From NCBI GenBank assembly GCA_963736235.1, contig CAVTOR010000006.1:186001-250000 (forward strand): DNA of 64,000 nt, in the 5' to 3' direction. Within the stretch, counting starts at the first letter, position 1. The number at the start of each line of letters is the position of its first letter. Below are positions 49,332 through 58,402 of this stretch, piece by piece. A program made the position numbers and the translations under genes. The DNA is from CAVORB01 sp963736235. Lineage in GTDB: Bacteria; Pseudomonadota; Gammaproteobacteria; Chromatiales; Chromatiaceae. The notes beneath the pieces are model-generated. The model saw only the letters and a program-made list of their open reading frames with translations, was not told the origin of the DNA and searched no databases.

Positions 49332-52280
49332 TCAGCCGCCAGCCCGGTACCAGGTGAGAAACCGCATCAGCCCGTCGCCGTCCACGTCGTCGAAAACGAT
49401 CGGAATCGATTCGCTGCCCGGACTGGTGGCGGTTCCGGTGACGACGTAGAGGTGCAGGTGGCTGTGGAAGCTGGTGCCGGTGTCGTCGGCCTCCATGATC
49501 GGATCGCCCTGGGCAACCGGCGTGCCCGCGCCGGGCGAGTCGCTCTCGCGTGTGGGGGTGAACCCGAAGGCATTGCTGACGCCGTTCCGCGCCCCATGCC
49601 AGTAGCGCGCAAAGGTAGTCTGCGGCGTGCCGGAGCCGCGCGGGTCGTCGTGGTCGGCCACCTGGGTGTCGTGGCGGATCACGATGAAGTTGGCATCGTC
49701 CTCGTTGTCGTCGGCAAAGCCCTCGGCGAAGTCCCAGACCACGCCGCCGCGCATGGCGCGCACCACCTGGCGGTGATCGAACCCCAGATCGAAGGCGTAG
49801 ACCTGCCAGTTGCCGCCCATGTTGGTGATCTCGTTGTGGCTGAACAGGCCGTTGTTGCCCTGCCCCATGTAGAGGGTGGCGCCGGCCTCCGCCGGAAGCC
49901 GGTAAGGCGAGCCGGCCTTGGCCGGGTAACCCTTGTAGCTGCCGGTCAGCGCGTAGGTGCCGTCGGCGGTGTCGCCCTCCTTCAGGAAATATTCCAGGAA
50001 CCAGTAGGTGAGGAACAGGTAAGCCGCCGATTCCCCAATGGTGATCCCGAGCAGCTTCCAATCCTCCTGCCAGGCGATGAACTGGGACAGGATGCTGCCG
50101 GACAGACCCGCGAGTATCCCGAAGCCGGCGCAGCCGCCGAACCAGAGCCCGAAGGCGTGCTCCCGGCGATCGCCGATATCGGCGGCCGACCAGATCTCGA
50201 TGGAGTGATTCTCGCGCTTGTAGGCAAGCATCAGCAGGTAGGCGAACAGGTTGTTCATGGGAGAGGTGACGCCTCCCTGCTTGAGATGGTTGGCAGCCGG
50301 GTTGCTGGGCAGGGACGAGTCGCCGCTGTTGGAGGCGCTCGCGTTCAGCAGCGTTATGAAGGTAAACGTGCCTTCGCGCAAAATGTTGAGCACCAACATC
50401 GGCAGGCCGCCGGAGCTGCGGATCACGTCTCCCAGGATCACCGTCACCCAGAACCAGAAGCCGTTGCCGGCGCTGGCCTCGGTGTGCATGCCCTGGAAAG
50501 AGCCGCCGAAGAGCGCCATCGCCCGCGGCCCGTAGAGCCCGGAATCGAGCCACCGGCCCCAGCCGCCCAGGCTTTCGTAACCGGTGATGGGCTTGAAGAA
50601 CAGCAGCTCGTGCAGGGCGTGCAGGATGTCCAGGCCGGCGACGATGCCGGTGCCGACCTCATGGCCCGGCTGCAGATCGACCAGGTTCACGATCGGCTTG
50701 ACGGTCTGCGCCAGGGTGTTCCAGATCTGGGTCACGACGTCGCAAGCCAGGGCCGATACGCGGGTGAAGCGGTAGTAGGTCGCCCCCTCGACCGCCTGGC
50801 GGCCGGAGCCCTTGTCGATGAACAGCAGCGACTCCTCCCACTTGGCCTCGCCGCCCTGCGCGGCGACCTGTATGGGTATGTCGTCGCACATCACGTAACG
50901 CTTGTCGCCGGTGACTATGACGTCGCGCCGGATGCCGATGGTCTTGCGTTCCACGTAACGCCAGAAGCCGTTGCACAGGGAATCGATCAGATCTCCGTAG
51001 GCCCACTCCAGGAACTGGCGGTTGTAGAGATAGAGGGCCTGGTCCTCACGGTAGCCGCCCCTCAGCTCCCGCAGGTGCTCCGGGAAGTGCTCTTCCGGGT
51101 CCATGGCCTCGAAGGCCAGCAGCCGAAACTCGAAGGGCACCGTCACCGGCATGTCCGGGCTCTGGTTCGGGTGCGGGGTGCTGAACCGGGCAGAGGTGTA
51201 GATCGGCCCGCGCATCATGAACTGGTTGATGTGAGCGACCAGCATCAACACCAGGGATTCCTCCGGCTCGGAGACGCCGTCGTAGTCGGTCACCTGATGC
51301 TGCTGCTCGATGCTGAGCTGGGAGTAGAAGAAGCGCGTGACCGTCGCCGCCTTCACGGTCGTCCCCTGATGGGTCCGGAACAGGTTGACGAAGGCCTTCT
51401 TGTCTTCGATGTCGCCCACGCCGAGCAGCGGCAGGTCCAGGTCGCTCAACAGCCAGCTCGCGTACCAGCAGTATTTGGTGGCGTCCGGCAGATCGATCAG
51501 CGCCGCGCCCACCGAACCGCCGCCGGCACTCCCGACCGGCAGCGCCGCGCCGATGTCCCGTGCCGCGGCTACCGCCTCTTCGAACCGGTCCAGCACGCAG
51601 TGGATCTCGTCGAAGACCCGCCGCAGTCCGCTGTCGCGAACCAGGCGGTAAAGACGGCTGGCGGCGCGAGCCGTGTCGATCCGCGGCAGCTCGAAACGGT
51701 TCAGCAGATGACGACGCAGGCGCCGCACCGACTGAATGGCCAGGCGCCTGCGACGTCGGCGCGCCGGGGAGATGCTGGCGGGGAGCTGCTCCCAGACCGC
51801 CACCACGTCATCGAGCAGGGCCCCGACCTGCGCGCCGACGAAGTCCCGGTCGAGGCCGAGATCCCGCTCGATCAGGTCCTGCGCGAAATCGAGCTGTTCC
51901 TTGATGCCGGCCTGGGTCATCCCTTCCAGCAGGGCGCGCAGCCCCGCGACGAGCTGGCGGATCATGGCAAGCAGCGCCGTCGGGTCCTGATCCAGCTCCT
52001 CCAGGTCCCGGATCAGGTCCTCGAAATACAGGAACAGGGGCTGGAAACGGCTCTTCAGGGCGCTGAAGGCCGACGCAACGCCCCCGGCGGACCGGGCCTG
52101 TACGCGGTTGCCGAGACGGGTCACGACCTGTGGCAAGGCCGCGGCCAGGGGGCCTTCCGAGGCGGCATCCTCCGCCAGCAGAGTCGCCAGGCGCAGCAGA
52201 TCCTGCACCACCGCCACCGCCGGATCGTTGCTGTCCCGTTGCAGACGTTGCGGTTGCAGTAGCAGGTTTCCCAGGCTCAT
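49332..52280 (-). CDS. 982-residue protein with C-terminal M23-like peptidase domain
   Basis: A large protein between the tape-measure and hub genes. Residues 1-250 are helical. Residues about 580-780 include hydrophobic segments (FWFWVTVILGDVI, LWFGGCAGFGILAGLSGSIL, SAAYLFLTYWFLEYFL). The final 190 residues resemble M23/LytM endopeptidases: LFSHNEITN, QVYAFDLG, ANFIVIRHDTQ, ARYWH, GTPVAQGDPIMEADDTGTSF and HSHLHLYV, giving the H...D and HxH zinc ligands. It may cut peptidoglycan during injection or be a delivered effector. The length and membrane-like segments are unusual. Confidence 0.7.
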   Translation of the reverse strand: MSLGNLLLQPQRLQRDSNDPAVAVVQDLLRLATLLAEDAASEGPLAAALPQVVTRLGNRVQARSAGGVASAFSALKSRFQPLFLYFEDLIRDLEELDQDPTALLAMIRQLVAGLRALLEGMTQAGIKEQLDFAQDLIERDLGLDRDFVGAQVGALLDDVVAVWEQLPASISPARRRRRRLAIQSVRRLRRHLLNRFELPRIDTARAASRLYRLVRDSGLRRVFDEIHCVLDRFEEAVAAARDIGAALPVGSAGGGSVGAALIDLPDATKYCWYASWLLSDLDLPLLGVGDIEDKKAFVNLFRTHQGTTVKAATVTRFFYSQLSIEQQHQVTDYDGVSEPEESLVLMLVAHINQFMMRGPIYTSARFSTPHPNQSPDMPVTVPFEFRLLAFEAMDPEEHFPEHLRELRGGYREDQALYLYNRQFLEWAYGDLIDSLCNGFWRYVERKTIGIRRDVIVTGDKRYVMCDDIPIQVAAQGGEAKWEESLLFIDKGSGRQAVEGATYYRFTRVSALACDVVTQIWNTLAQTVKPIVNLVDLQPGHEVGTGIVAGLDILHALHELLFFKPITGYESLGGWGRWLDSGLYGPRAMALFGGSFQGMHTEASAGNGFWFWVTVILGDVIRSSGGLPMLVLNILREGTFTFITLLNASASNSGDSSLPSNPAANHLKQGGVTSPMNNLFAYLLMLAYKRENHSIEIWSAADIGDRREHAFGLWFGGCAGFGILAGLSGSILSQFIAWQEDWKLLGITIGESAAYLFLTYWFLEYFLKEGDTADGTYALTGSYKGYPAKAGSPYRLPAEAGATLYMGQGNNGLFSHNEITNMGGNWQVYAFDLGFDHRQVVRAMRGGVVWDFAEGFADDNEDDANFIVIRHDTQVADHDDPRGSGTPQTTFARYWHGARNGVSNAFGFTPTRESDSPGAGTPVAQGDPIMEADDTGTSFHSHLHLYVVTGTATSPGSESIPIVFDDVDGDGLMRFLTWYRAGG

Positions 52281-52291
52281 GGCCGCGGTCC

Positions 52292-55200
52292 CTAGAACGA
52301 GATGTTCACGTCGATGCTGCCCGCCAGGCTGGGACGAGCCGCCCGCAGGCCCTGGTAGGCGCCGTTCACCCGGTCGAGCTCCCCGCTCAGCTCGTCGCTC
52401 AGGCTGCGCAGCAGCTCGATCAGGGCGTTGAACGCGGGGGTGAGGTCAAAGGCCTGCACCAGGGGCATCACCTTTGCCTCGTACTCCGGCTGCACCAGGT
52501 CCGTGATCAGGACCCGCGGATCGAGTCCGCGCAGCTTGTCGAGCACGGCGGCGTAGTCGGCATCCAGTTGCGCGACGGTGGCCGGGGCGATCACCTGCGC
52601 CACGCCGATGCCGTCCAGCACCTCGACGAAGGCGCGGTCGAGCGCGTCCGCGAGCCGTGCCGGATTCACCGCGTCGAGCTGGTCCCCGAGTTGGAGAAAC
52701 AGCTGCTGCAGACCCCGGCGCAGGAAGCCGAGATCGATGTCGCGCAGGGTGTCGACCACCTGCTGCACCGCATCGCTGATGCCCTGCAGGGAACCGGGGC
52801 CGGTCAGCAGACCGGCGACGCCATCCGACAGGTCGTCCACCAGCTGCCGCAGCGTCTCCAACATCGCCGCCAGCGCCGGCCCGGCAGCCTCGAGCACGGC
52901 GAACAAGTAGCGCAGCGGCGCCAGCGGCGGCTCCACCGCCGCGGCCAGGAGCTGCCGCAGCCCATCGGCATCCGCACTGAGACCGGCGATCTCCGCCAGC
53001 AGACCATCAGGATCCTCTACCAGCGTTTGCCAGTCCTCGGCCGTCGCCTCCAGGTCGGTGCGCGCCTGCGACAAGGCCTGCGCAAGCTGCTGACTCAGGC
53101 GCAGCGGCGGAACACGCCCCGGATCGTGGCGATCGAGGGCGGCAAGCACCGCTGTTTTCTCCGCCGAGTCCGCGAGGCCGCCGGCGAGGGAACGGGCACG
53201 ATTGTGGATAGGCACCAGGGCGGTGACCCGGCTGCCGGGGGCGAAATCGTCCAACGCCTGAACCAGGTCGTCGGTGACGCTGTCGTAGCGGTTCAGCAGG
53301 GCTTCGTGGGCGCTCGCGCTCACCGCGTCGCCGAGGCTCGACAGGGCGCTGCCGATCTCGCCGAGATTGCCCACGCCCAGCACCTTGTCCAGCAGGCCAT
53401 CGCGCCAGGCGTCGATCTGCTGGCCCGACTCCGCGAAGCCCTGCAGCAGATCGTGCAGCCGCTGCATGGTGGCCACCAGGTTGCGCGGCACGTCCAAGGC
53501 GGCGTCGATCAGGGCGAAGACCCGGTTCACCTGGTCGAAGATCTCGTCCACCGGCGAGGCGGCGACGACCTGCCGCACGGCATCCTCGACGGCGGTCTCC
53601 AGGGGCGCGAGCACGGCATCCGGAGAGTAGCGGTCCAGCGCCGACTTGAGGTCGTCGAACGGCCCGCCCAGCAACCCGATCGCCTGCCCCGGTCCGGCGC
53701 TCTGCAGCAGGGCCGACTTGGCGCTCTGCAGGGCGGTATCGGCCTGGTCCAGGAGACTGCTCGGCCGAAAGCCGTCGGCCTTGCTCAGTGCCTGGTCGAA
53801 GGGAGCGCTCAGGGTATCTCCGATCAGGGTGCCGGGCTGAAAGCGCGTGACGGCGCCGAGCAACTGGGCCGGCTTTTCGGCGACACGCTCCAGCAGGGGC
53901 ACGGGGCCGGTCTCGATCAGCTCGTTGAACTCATCCAGCAGCGGATCGGTAACCGGCTTGAGATCGTCTGGGAGCACCTGGAGCGCCAACGCCAGGGCGG
54001 CCTTGGCGGCGTCGTTCATGTCCGTGTCCTGCAACTGCTGCAGGGCCTTGGTCATCTGCGCGATGAGGCCCACCACCTCGTCGGTGACCGGGGCGAAGGA
54101 GAGCTTCTGCAGGGTCTCGGTGACGCTGGCGACGGCGCTCTGCACCTGCCGCACGGCGTCCTGCACCTCGCCGCTTTCGAGCACGCCGGTGATCGCCTGC
54201 CACACCGACTGCAGCGCGGCCACCACGTCCGCCGGGTCGAAGTCATCGAGTGCGTCCGACAGTGCCTGCACCGCATCGGCGATGGTCGTGGCGGCCGGAT
54301 CGAACCCGTTTTTCAATGACCGTTCCAGGCCTGTACCGAACGCTTGTATCTGGTCATTCAGCCGGTCCTCCAGAGCGGTGAGATCGAGGCCCGAAAGCTG
54401 ACCACCGAGGTCGTCGAACAGGGACTGCACCTGCAGGCCGACCCCGGTCAAACCCTCCTGAACGCCGTCCGCCAGCTCCTGGGCCTGACCGGAGATGCCG
54501 CTGACCTCCGCCTGCAGCGCCGAGAAGTCCAGCAACGCCACCAGCTCATTGAGCCAGTCCAACACCGGCTGCACCGCCTCCTGGACCGCCGCGACCGCGG
54601 CGGCCTCCGGCGGCCGTGGTGCCGGCGCCACGGCCACGGCCAGGCTCGGCAGCTCCACGGGCTCGAGCAAGGTCAGCAGATGGGTGATGCGATCGAGCAG
54701 GCCGTCGTTCAAATCCTTGAGGCGGAGGCGCAGACCCTCCAGGTTCGCCGCAACCCCGCCGTCCCAGCTCGCCAAGGTCCGCGCTACGTCGTCCAGCGCA
54801 TCGTTCAGAGCGGCGACCGGCGCCACGGTGGCGGGCAGATCCGCCGTTTCGAGGGCGAGCACCAGGTCATCGAGCGCGCCGCCGTAGGCATCGGCGAAGT
54901 CGGCGAGGGCCGGCAGCTCGAGTTGGGGCGCGAGCGCGCCGAGGTCGATGCCCAGCTGATCGATCGGTTCCAGGGTGGCGGCGCGCAGGCGAAGATCGAG
55001 CAGCGCGATGGTAGCCTCCAGCTCCAGCCCGACCTGGGCCGGCGTCATGGCGGCCCAGCGGCTCAGCGTGCGCAGGGGCTCGACGACGTCGTCGATCAGC
55101 GGCACGCTGACCTGGAAGAGCTTGTTGCGGGCCTTGTGATCGACGATCGGAAAGAAGAACTCCAGCAGACCGCCCGGACCGGGCGACGCCGGCAGCCGAT

Positions 55201-55714
55201 CGAGCAGATCGTCGACCTGCCGCACCTGCGCCGCCGTGCTGGCCATGCGCTCGGCCCCGGGGTTGTCGCTCTGCGGCGCGGGGTCGCCGCCAGCGCCGGC
55301 GCCACTGGCGACCGAGCTTCCCGCGTGCCCGCAGCGGAAATCCAGAGACACCAGCCTTTCGACCGCGGCGGCGATGCGCACGGCGTCCTGCAGCAGGGGC
55401 TGCAGCTGCTCCTCCACCAGGGTGGCGAACCGCCCCAGATCACCGCTGACAGCGCCCGTGACGTCGCCCAGGTCGGCCGGCAGGGCGCCGAGAGCCGCTT
55501 GCAGCCCGGCCGCGAAATCGCCTTCGATCTCGAGCTCGGGCGCCGGCAGATTGGCCGCCAGATCGAGGAAGTCCCCCACCTGGTTCGGCGGGGCCTCGAT
55601 CAATCCAGCGACGAGCTCCACGATCTGCTGCAGGCGCCCGACCTGCGCACCGATCCTGGCTTCCAGATCGCCGGTATCCACCGACACATTGATGCGCTCG
55701 ATGACCGTCGGCAC
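52292..55714 (-). CDS. Probable tape-measure protein
   Basis: A 1140-residue protein, almost all alpha-helical and rich in Leu, Ala, Asp and Val, with few Cys. It lies between the chaperone-like/tube genes and the hub, as tape-measure proteins do. Long repeating segments such as DQIQAFGTGLERSLKNGFDP and VQDLL-like helices are visible. If it follows the phage ruler of about 0.15 nm per residue, the tail would be about 170 nm. It starts at a GTG that overlaps the previous stop (TAGTG). Family assignment rests on length, composition and position. Confidence 0.7.
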   Translation of the reverse strand: MPTVIERINVSVDTGDLEARIGAQVGRLQQIVELVAGLIEAPPNQVGDFLDLAANLPAPELEIEGDFAAGLQAALGALPADLGDVTGAVSGDLGRFATLVEEQLQPLLQDAVRIAAAVERLVSLDFRCGHAGSSVASGAGAGGDPAPQSDNPGAERMASTAAQVRQVDDLLDRLPASPGPGGLLEFFFPIVDHKARNKLFQVSVPLIDDVVEPLRTLSRWAAMTPAQVGLELEATIALLDLRLRAATLEPIDQLGIDLGALAPQLELPALADFADAYGGALDDLVLALETADLPATVAPVAALNDALDDVARTLASWDGGVAANLEGLRLRLKDLNDGLLDRITHLLTLLEPVELPSLAVAVAPAPRPPEAAAVAAVQEAVQPVLDWLNELVALLDFSALQAEVSGISGQAQELADGVQEGLTGVGLQVQSLFDDLGGQLSGLDLTALEDRLNDQIQAFGTGLERSLKNGFDPAATTIADAVQALSDALDDFDPADVVAALQSVWQAITGVLESGEVQDAVRQVQSAVASVTETLQKLSFAPVTDEVVGLIAQMTKALQQLQDTDMNDAAKAALALALQVLPDDLKPVTDPLLDEFNELIETGPVPLLERVAEKPAQLLGAVTRFQPGTLIGDTLSAPFDQALSKADGFRPSSLLDQADTALQSAKSALLQSAGPGQAIGLLGGPFDDLKSALDRYSPDAVLAPLETAVEDAVRQVVAASPVDEIFDQVNRVFALIDAALDVPRNLVATMQRLHDLLQGFAESGQQIDAWRDGLLDKVLGVGNLGEIGSALSSLGDAVSASAHEALLNRYDSVTDDLVQALDDFAPGSRVTALVPIHNRARSLAGGLADSAEKTAVLAALDRHDPGRVPPLRLSQQLAQALSQARTDLEATAEDWQTLVEDPDGLLAEIAGLSADADGLRQLLAAAVEPPLAPLRYLFAVLEAAGPALAAMLETLRQLVDDLSDGVAGLLTGPGSLQGISDAVQQVVDTLRDIDLGFLRRGLQQLFLQLGDQLDAVNPARLADALDRAFVEVLDGIGVAQVIAPATVAQLDADYAAVLDKLRGLDPRVLITDLVQPEYEAKVMPLVQAFDLTPAFNALIELLRSLSDELSGELDRVNGAYQGLRAARPSLAGSIDVNISF

Positions 55715-56307
55715 TAGTCCGCTCCGAACAGATCGTCAAGCAGGCCGCCAATATTGCCCAGCTCGCCGATGGCGCCCGTGACCTCGTTCAGGGTGCCGCC
55801 GAGCAGGGCCGAGGGATCGCTGAAGTCCGGGACATTGGCCAGGGCGTCGATGGCATCGAGGACATCCGTGACGCCATCGACGAAGCCGGCGGCCTGATCC
55901 AGCAGGCTCGTGTCGATGCCGCCCAGCGGATCGGGCGGAGGCGGAGGGGGCGGGCTCTCGCGCAGCTTCAGGTAGTAATCGATCTGGTCAGGGAAGCGGC
56001 TCGATTCCTCAAACACCATGTCCTCGACCACCACGTACTGGATGTCGGTCGCGGCGGTGATGTCGGCAACGAAGGTGAGGGGCGCGCCCTGGCGGAACTT
56101 CTCACGGACGCTGCTCAGGAACTCGCCCCGCTCCTCCGCGAACAGGCTGCCGTGGATCTCGATGGCGGTGGATTCACTGTTGAGGTCCTGCAGCAGCCCG
56201 CCGGCCCGACCCGGAATCGGCAGCTCGGCGAACCGGCGCCGCTCCCGAGTGCGCATCTGCTGGATGCGCGGGATCTCCCAATCGCCCAGCACTGGTTTCA
56301 CGTTCAT
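55714..56307 (-). CDS. Tail baseplate-adjacent protein, DNA-circulation N-terminal-like
   Basis: A 197-residue protein. The first 110 residues (GRAGGLLQDLNSESTAIEIH; GSLFAEERGEFLSSVREKFR; PLTFVADITAATDIQYVVVE) resemble the N-terminal domain of Mu-type tail/DNA-circulation proteins that sit near the hub. A Pro run (ESPPPPPPPD) separates a Leu/Asp/Gly-rich tail. No LysM motif is seen, though Afp-type clusters have a LysM protein at this place. Overlaps its neighbours by short ATGA/TAGTG junctions. Confidence 0.65.
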   Translation of the reverse strand: MNVKPVLGDWEIPRIQQMRTRERRRFAELPIPGRAGGLLQDLNSESTAIEIHGSLFAEERGEFLSSVREKFRQGAPLTFVADITAATDIQYVVVEDMVFEESSRFPDQIDYYLKLRESPPPPPPPDPLGGIDTSLLDQAAGFVDGVTDVLDAIDALANVPDFSDPSALLGGTLNEVTGAIGELGNIGGLLDDLFGAD

Positions 56308-57419
56308 GTCAGGTCCAGCCCGTGCCGGTAGGCGGACTCGGCCAAAAGCCGCGCCAGGCTGTCCTCGAGCGCGGGCTCTGCCACGGCGGGCGGCGGGGCC
56401 GGACGAACGGCTTCAACCGCGACCTCGAGCTCGCTCACCGCCAAGGGTCCATCTGCCGAGCCCCTGGCCGTTTCCGCGCCCCGGCGGCGGCTATCCCTGC
56501 GTCGCGCGGCACCCTCCCGCCCTGCCCCGCCCCCCTGCTCCCGGGCCACCCGCTGGTCGGCTGCCACAGCAGCGTAGGGTACTGGCGCCGACGGCGATGC
56601 CTGGTCGCCCCGGCTCGCAACGAAAGAGCCCATCCGGTCGGGATCTTCCGTCGCCGCAGGCGCGGACGCCGCCTCGTCGCGGGTTTCCAGACGCCTGGCC
56701 TCAAGCCGCGCTATACCCGGTTTCGGCCTCTCGGCGGCGCTGGAGATGCCAAGCCGCGCCGCGTGACGCTCCAGGGTCCGGACGCGCCTCAATGCCGCCA
56801 CGCGGTCAGCCGGGTTGCGCGGTCCCCCCGCGAAGACCGCGGGTGCCCCTGATCCATCCGGTCCGTGACTGGGGCCGGACTCTGCCGCTCGCACGCCGGC
56901 GGACATGGGTCGTGACCGCGATGCCTCGGTCATCCGATCCTTGGCCGGCGGGCGCATCCCATCGGAAGGGGGCGCAAGGTTTGCGGCCGGGCGATCATCC
57001 GCCGCTTCCCGATGCAGGGCCAACGACGGGGCCGATCGAAGCGAACTGCCCGCCGCATCAATCGCCAAAGCCCCGCGTTCGGCGGCATGACCCGGCGGTG
57101 CACCGGGTGCCGACGCACGCCCCATCGCGCCGGGCAAGGCAGTGGACAGGGCGTCGCGCTTGCTCGCAGCGCGCCCGGCGGCACTGCCGCCACCCGCGGC
57201 CGGCGGCTCACTGATCGTCGAGTGATCCGCGAGGTCGGCCAGGGGATCGAATCCAACAAGCGCCCTCACCGCCCGCGCGGCCCTGGAGCCATCTTCGATC
57301 AACGCCGGCGGCAACGGGGCGGCGAGCCGCGTCAGCCATGCCACCTGCCCGCCCTCCCAATGCCACAGCAGGCTTCTGGCGGCTGCGACGGCCCGGCGAA
57401 GCTCCCTGTCCATGCCCAT
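56304..57419 (-). CDS. Low-complexity Ala/Pro/Arg-rich protein in tail cluster
   Basis: A 371-residue protein with an ordered N-terminus (MDRELRRAVAAARSLLWHWE) and a long disordered middle rich in Ala, Pro, Arg, Ser and Gly, then a short helical end (ALEDSLARLLAESAYRHGLD). No family is recognised. It overlaps the next gene by 4 bases. Its place between the chaperone-like gene and the hub-adjacent protein is unusual in tail clusters. It might be an assembly factor or a disordered linker. Confidence 0.6.
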   Translation of the reverse strand: MGMDRELRRAVAAARSLLWHWEGGQVAWLTRLAAPLPPALIEDGSRAARAVRALVGFDPLADLADHSTISEPPAAGGGSAAGRAASKRDALSTALPGAMGRASAPGAPPGHAAERGALAIDAAGSSLRSAPSLALHREAADDRPAANLAPPSDGMRPPAKDRMTEASRSRPMSAGVRAAESGPSHGPDGSGAPAVFAGGPRNPADRVAALRRVRTLERHAARLGISSAAERPKPGIARLEARRLETRDEAASAPAATEDPDRMGSFVASRGDQASPSAPVPYAAVAADQRVAREQGGGAGREGAARRRDSRRRGAETARGSADGPLAVSELEVAVEAVRPAPPPAVAEPALEDSLARLLAESAYRHGLDLT

Positions 57420-57430
57420 GCGATCCTCCC

Positions 57431-57904
57431 TCAGTGATCGAAGTCGTGCGGCCGGCCTTGCGCCCTCACCATCTGCAGGTGCAGCAGCATCTGCCCGAGG
57501 GTGAGCTCGCCGATCTGCTCCGGGGTCCAGCCGAACTCGCGCGCGAGCTCGAACGACGCCTGGGTCAGAGGGTCCTGCATGGCGTCCGCGAGCTCTTCCT
57601 CGCTGACGTGGATGCCGCTGATGCGATTGACGTGCTGCAGCAGAAACTGCAGCAGCCCGGCCGACATGGCGGAGACCTGCTGAACGGTGAGGATGGGCTC
57701 CACCAGGGAACGCTGCACCATCAGGGCCGCCGTCAGCTCGTCGCTGTCGCGCGCCGCGCGGCCGATCAAGCGCAGATCGTGCACGCTCAAGGGTTTCAGC
57801 CGCACCCGACGGTCCTCGCCATCCGTGCCTCCCAACAGGCGCCGGGGCACCTCCACATCGACGGTTGTTGCGCTGCCCGAGAGCAGGGTGTCCGCGCTGA
57901 GCAT
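57431..57904 (-). CDS. Tail assembly chaperone-like protein
   Basis: A 157-residue protein between the tube and tape-measure genes, the position of tail assembly chaperones. It has RRVRLKPLSVHDLRLIGRAA at the start and FELAREFGWTPEQIGELTLG with QMLLHLQMV near the end, similar to small phage proteins of this class. The ATG overlaps the tube stop (TGATG). No programmed frameshift site was identified. Confidence 0.68.
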   Translation of the reverse strand: MLSADTLLSGSATTVDVEVPRRLLGGTDGEDRRVRLKPLSVHDLRLIGRAARDSDELTAALMVQRSLVEPILTVQQVSAMSAGLLQFLLQHVNRISGIHVSEEELADAMQDPLTQASFELAREFGWTPEQIGELTLGQMLLHLQMVRAQGRPHDFDH

Positions 57905-58389
57905 CAGGCGTCCTCGGAGGTGATGAAGAGGGCGTGGAAGGTGGCGTTCTCGAGCACGAAGTCGTCCTCCGGCAACTGGTAGGCCCAGTTGCTGAGCTTG
58001 ACCTCGTGCAAGGTCAGGGTGTTGACCGCGTTGTTGGTCGGGCTGGCCACGCGCACCGTCATATTGAACGCCGGCTGTGCCCAGTTGCCGCCCGGCCGGC
58101 CGTTGGCCGCCTCGCCCAGGAGGAGACTGAGCATGGCGCCGTTGACGAAGGCGCGGCCGATGCTGCCGGTGATATTCACGTTGCCGGGACGCAGCTGGCT
58201 CGCGTAACGCTGGCCGATCTCATGGAAGGGGCGCACCTCGGCATGGACCTCGATCCGGATGTCCTGCACCCGGCCCACGGTCACCAGCTCGTTGGCATCG
58301 ATCACCGCCTGGGCCGCTTCACCCTCGGTACCTTCGGGGCTGGAGAGCAGGAGGGCGCCGTCCGCTCCGGTGAAGACTTCAGTGTTCAT
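57904..58389 (-). CDS. Tail tube protein
   Basis: A 161-residue protein immediately after the sheath gene, the usual place for the inner tube. The beta-rich pattern IRIEVHAEVRPFHEIGQRYA, PGNVNITGSIGRAFVNGAML and HEVKLSNWAYQLPEDDFVLE fits contractile-tail tube proteins. The ATG has AGGAGA 6 bases upstream. It would stack as hexamers to form the conduit inside the sheath. Confidence 0.85.
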   Translation of the reverse strand: MNTEVFTGADGALLLSSPEGTEGEAAQAVIDANELVTVGRVQDIRIEVHAEVRPFHEIGQRYASQLRPGNVNITGSIGRAFVNGAMLSLLLGEAANGRPGGNWAQPAFNMTVRVASPTNNAVNTLTLHEVKLSNWAYQLPEDDFVLENATFHALFITSEDA

Positions 58390-58402
58390 GTGTGTTCTCC
58401 TG

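Noticed and set aside
49254..52262. A 1002-residue plus-strand frame opposite the M23-like gene
   Set aside because: Shadow composition with no domain pattern; the minus-strand frame has coherent domains and fits the operon.
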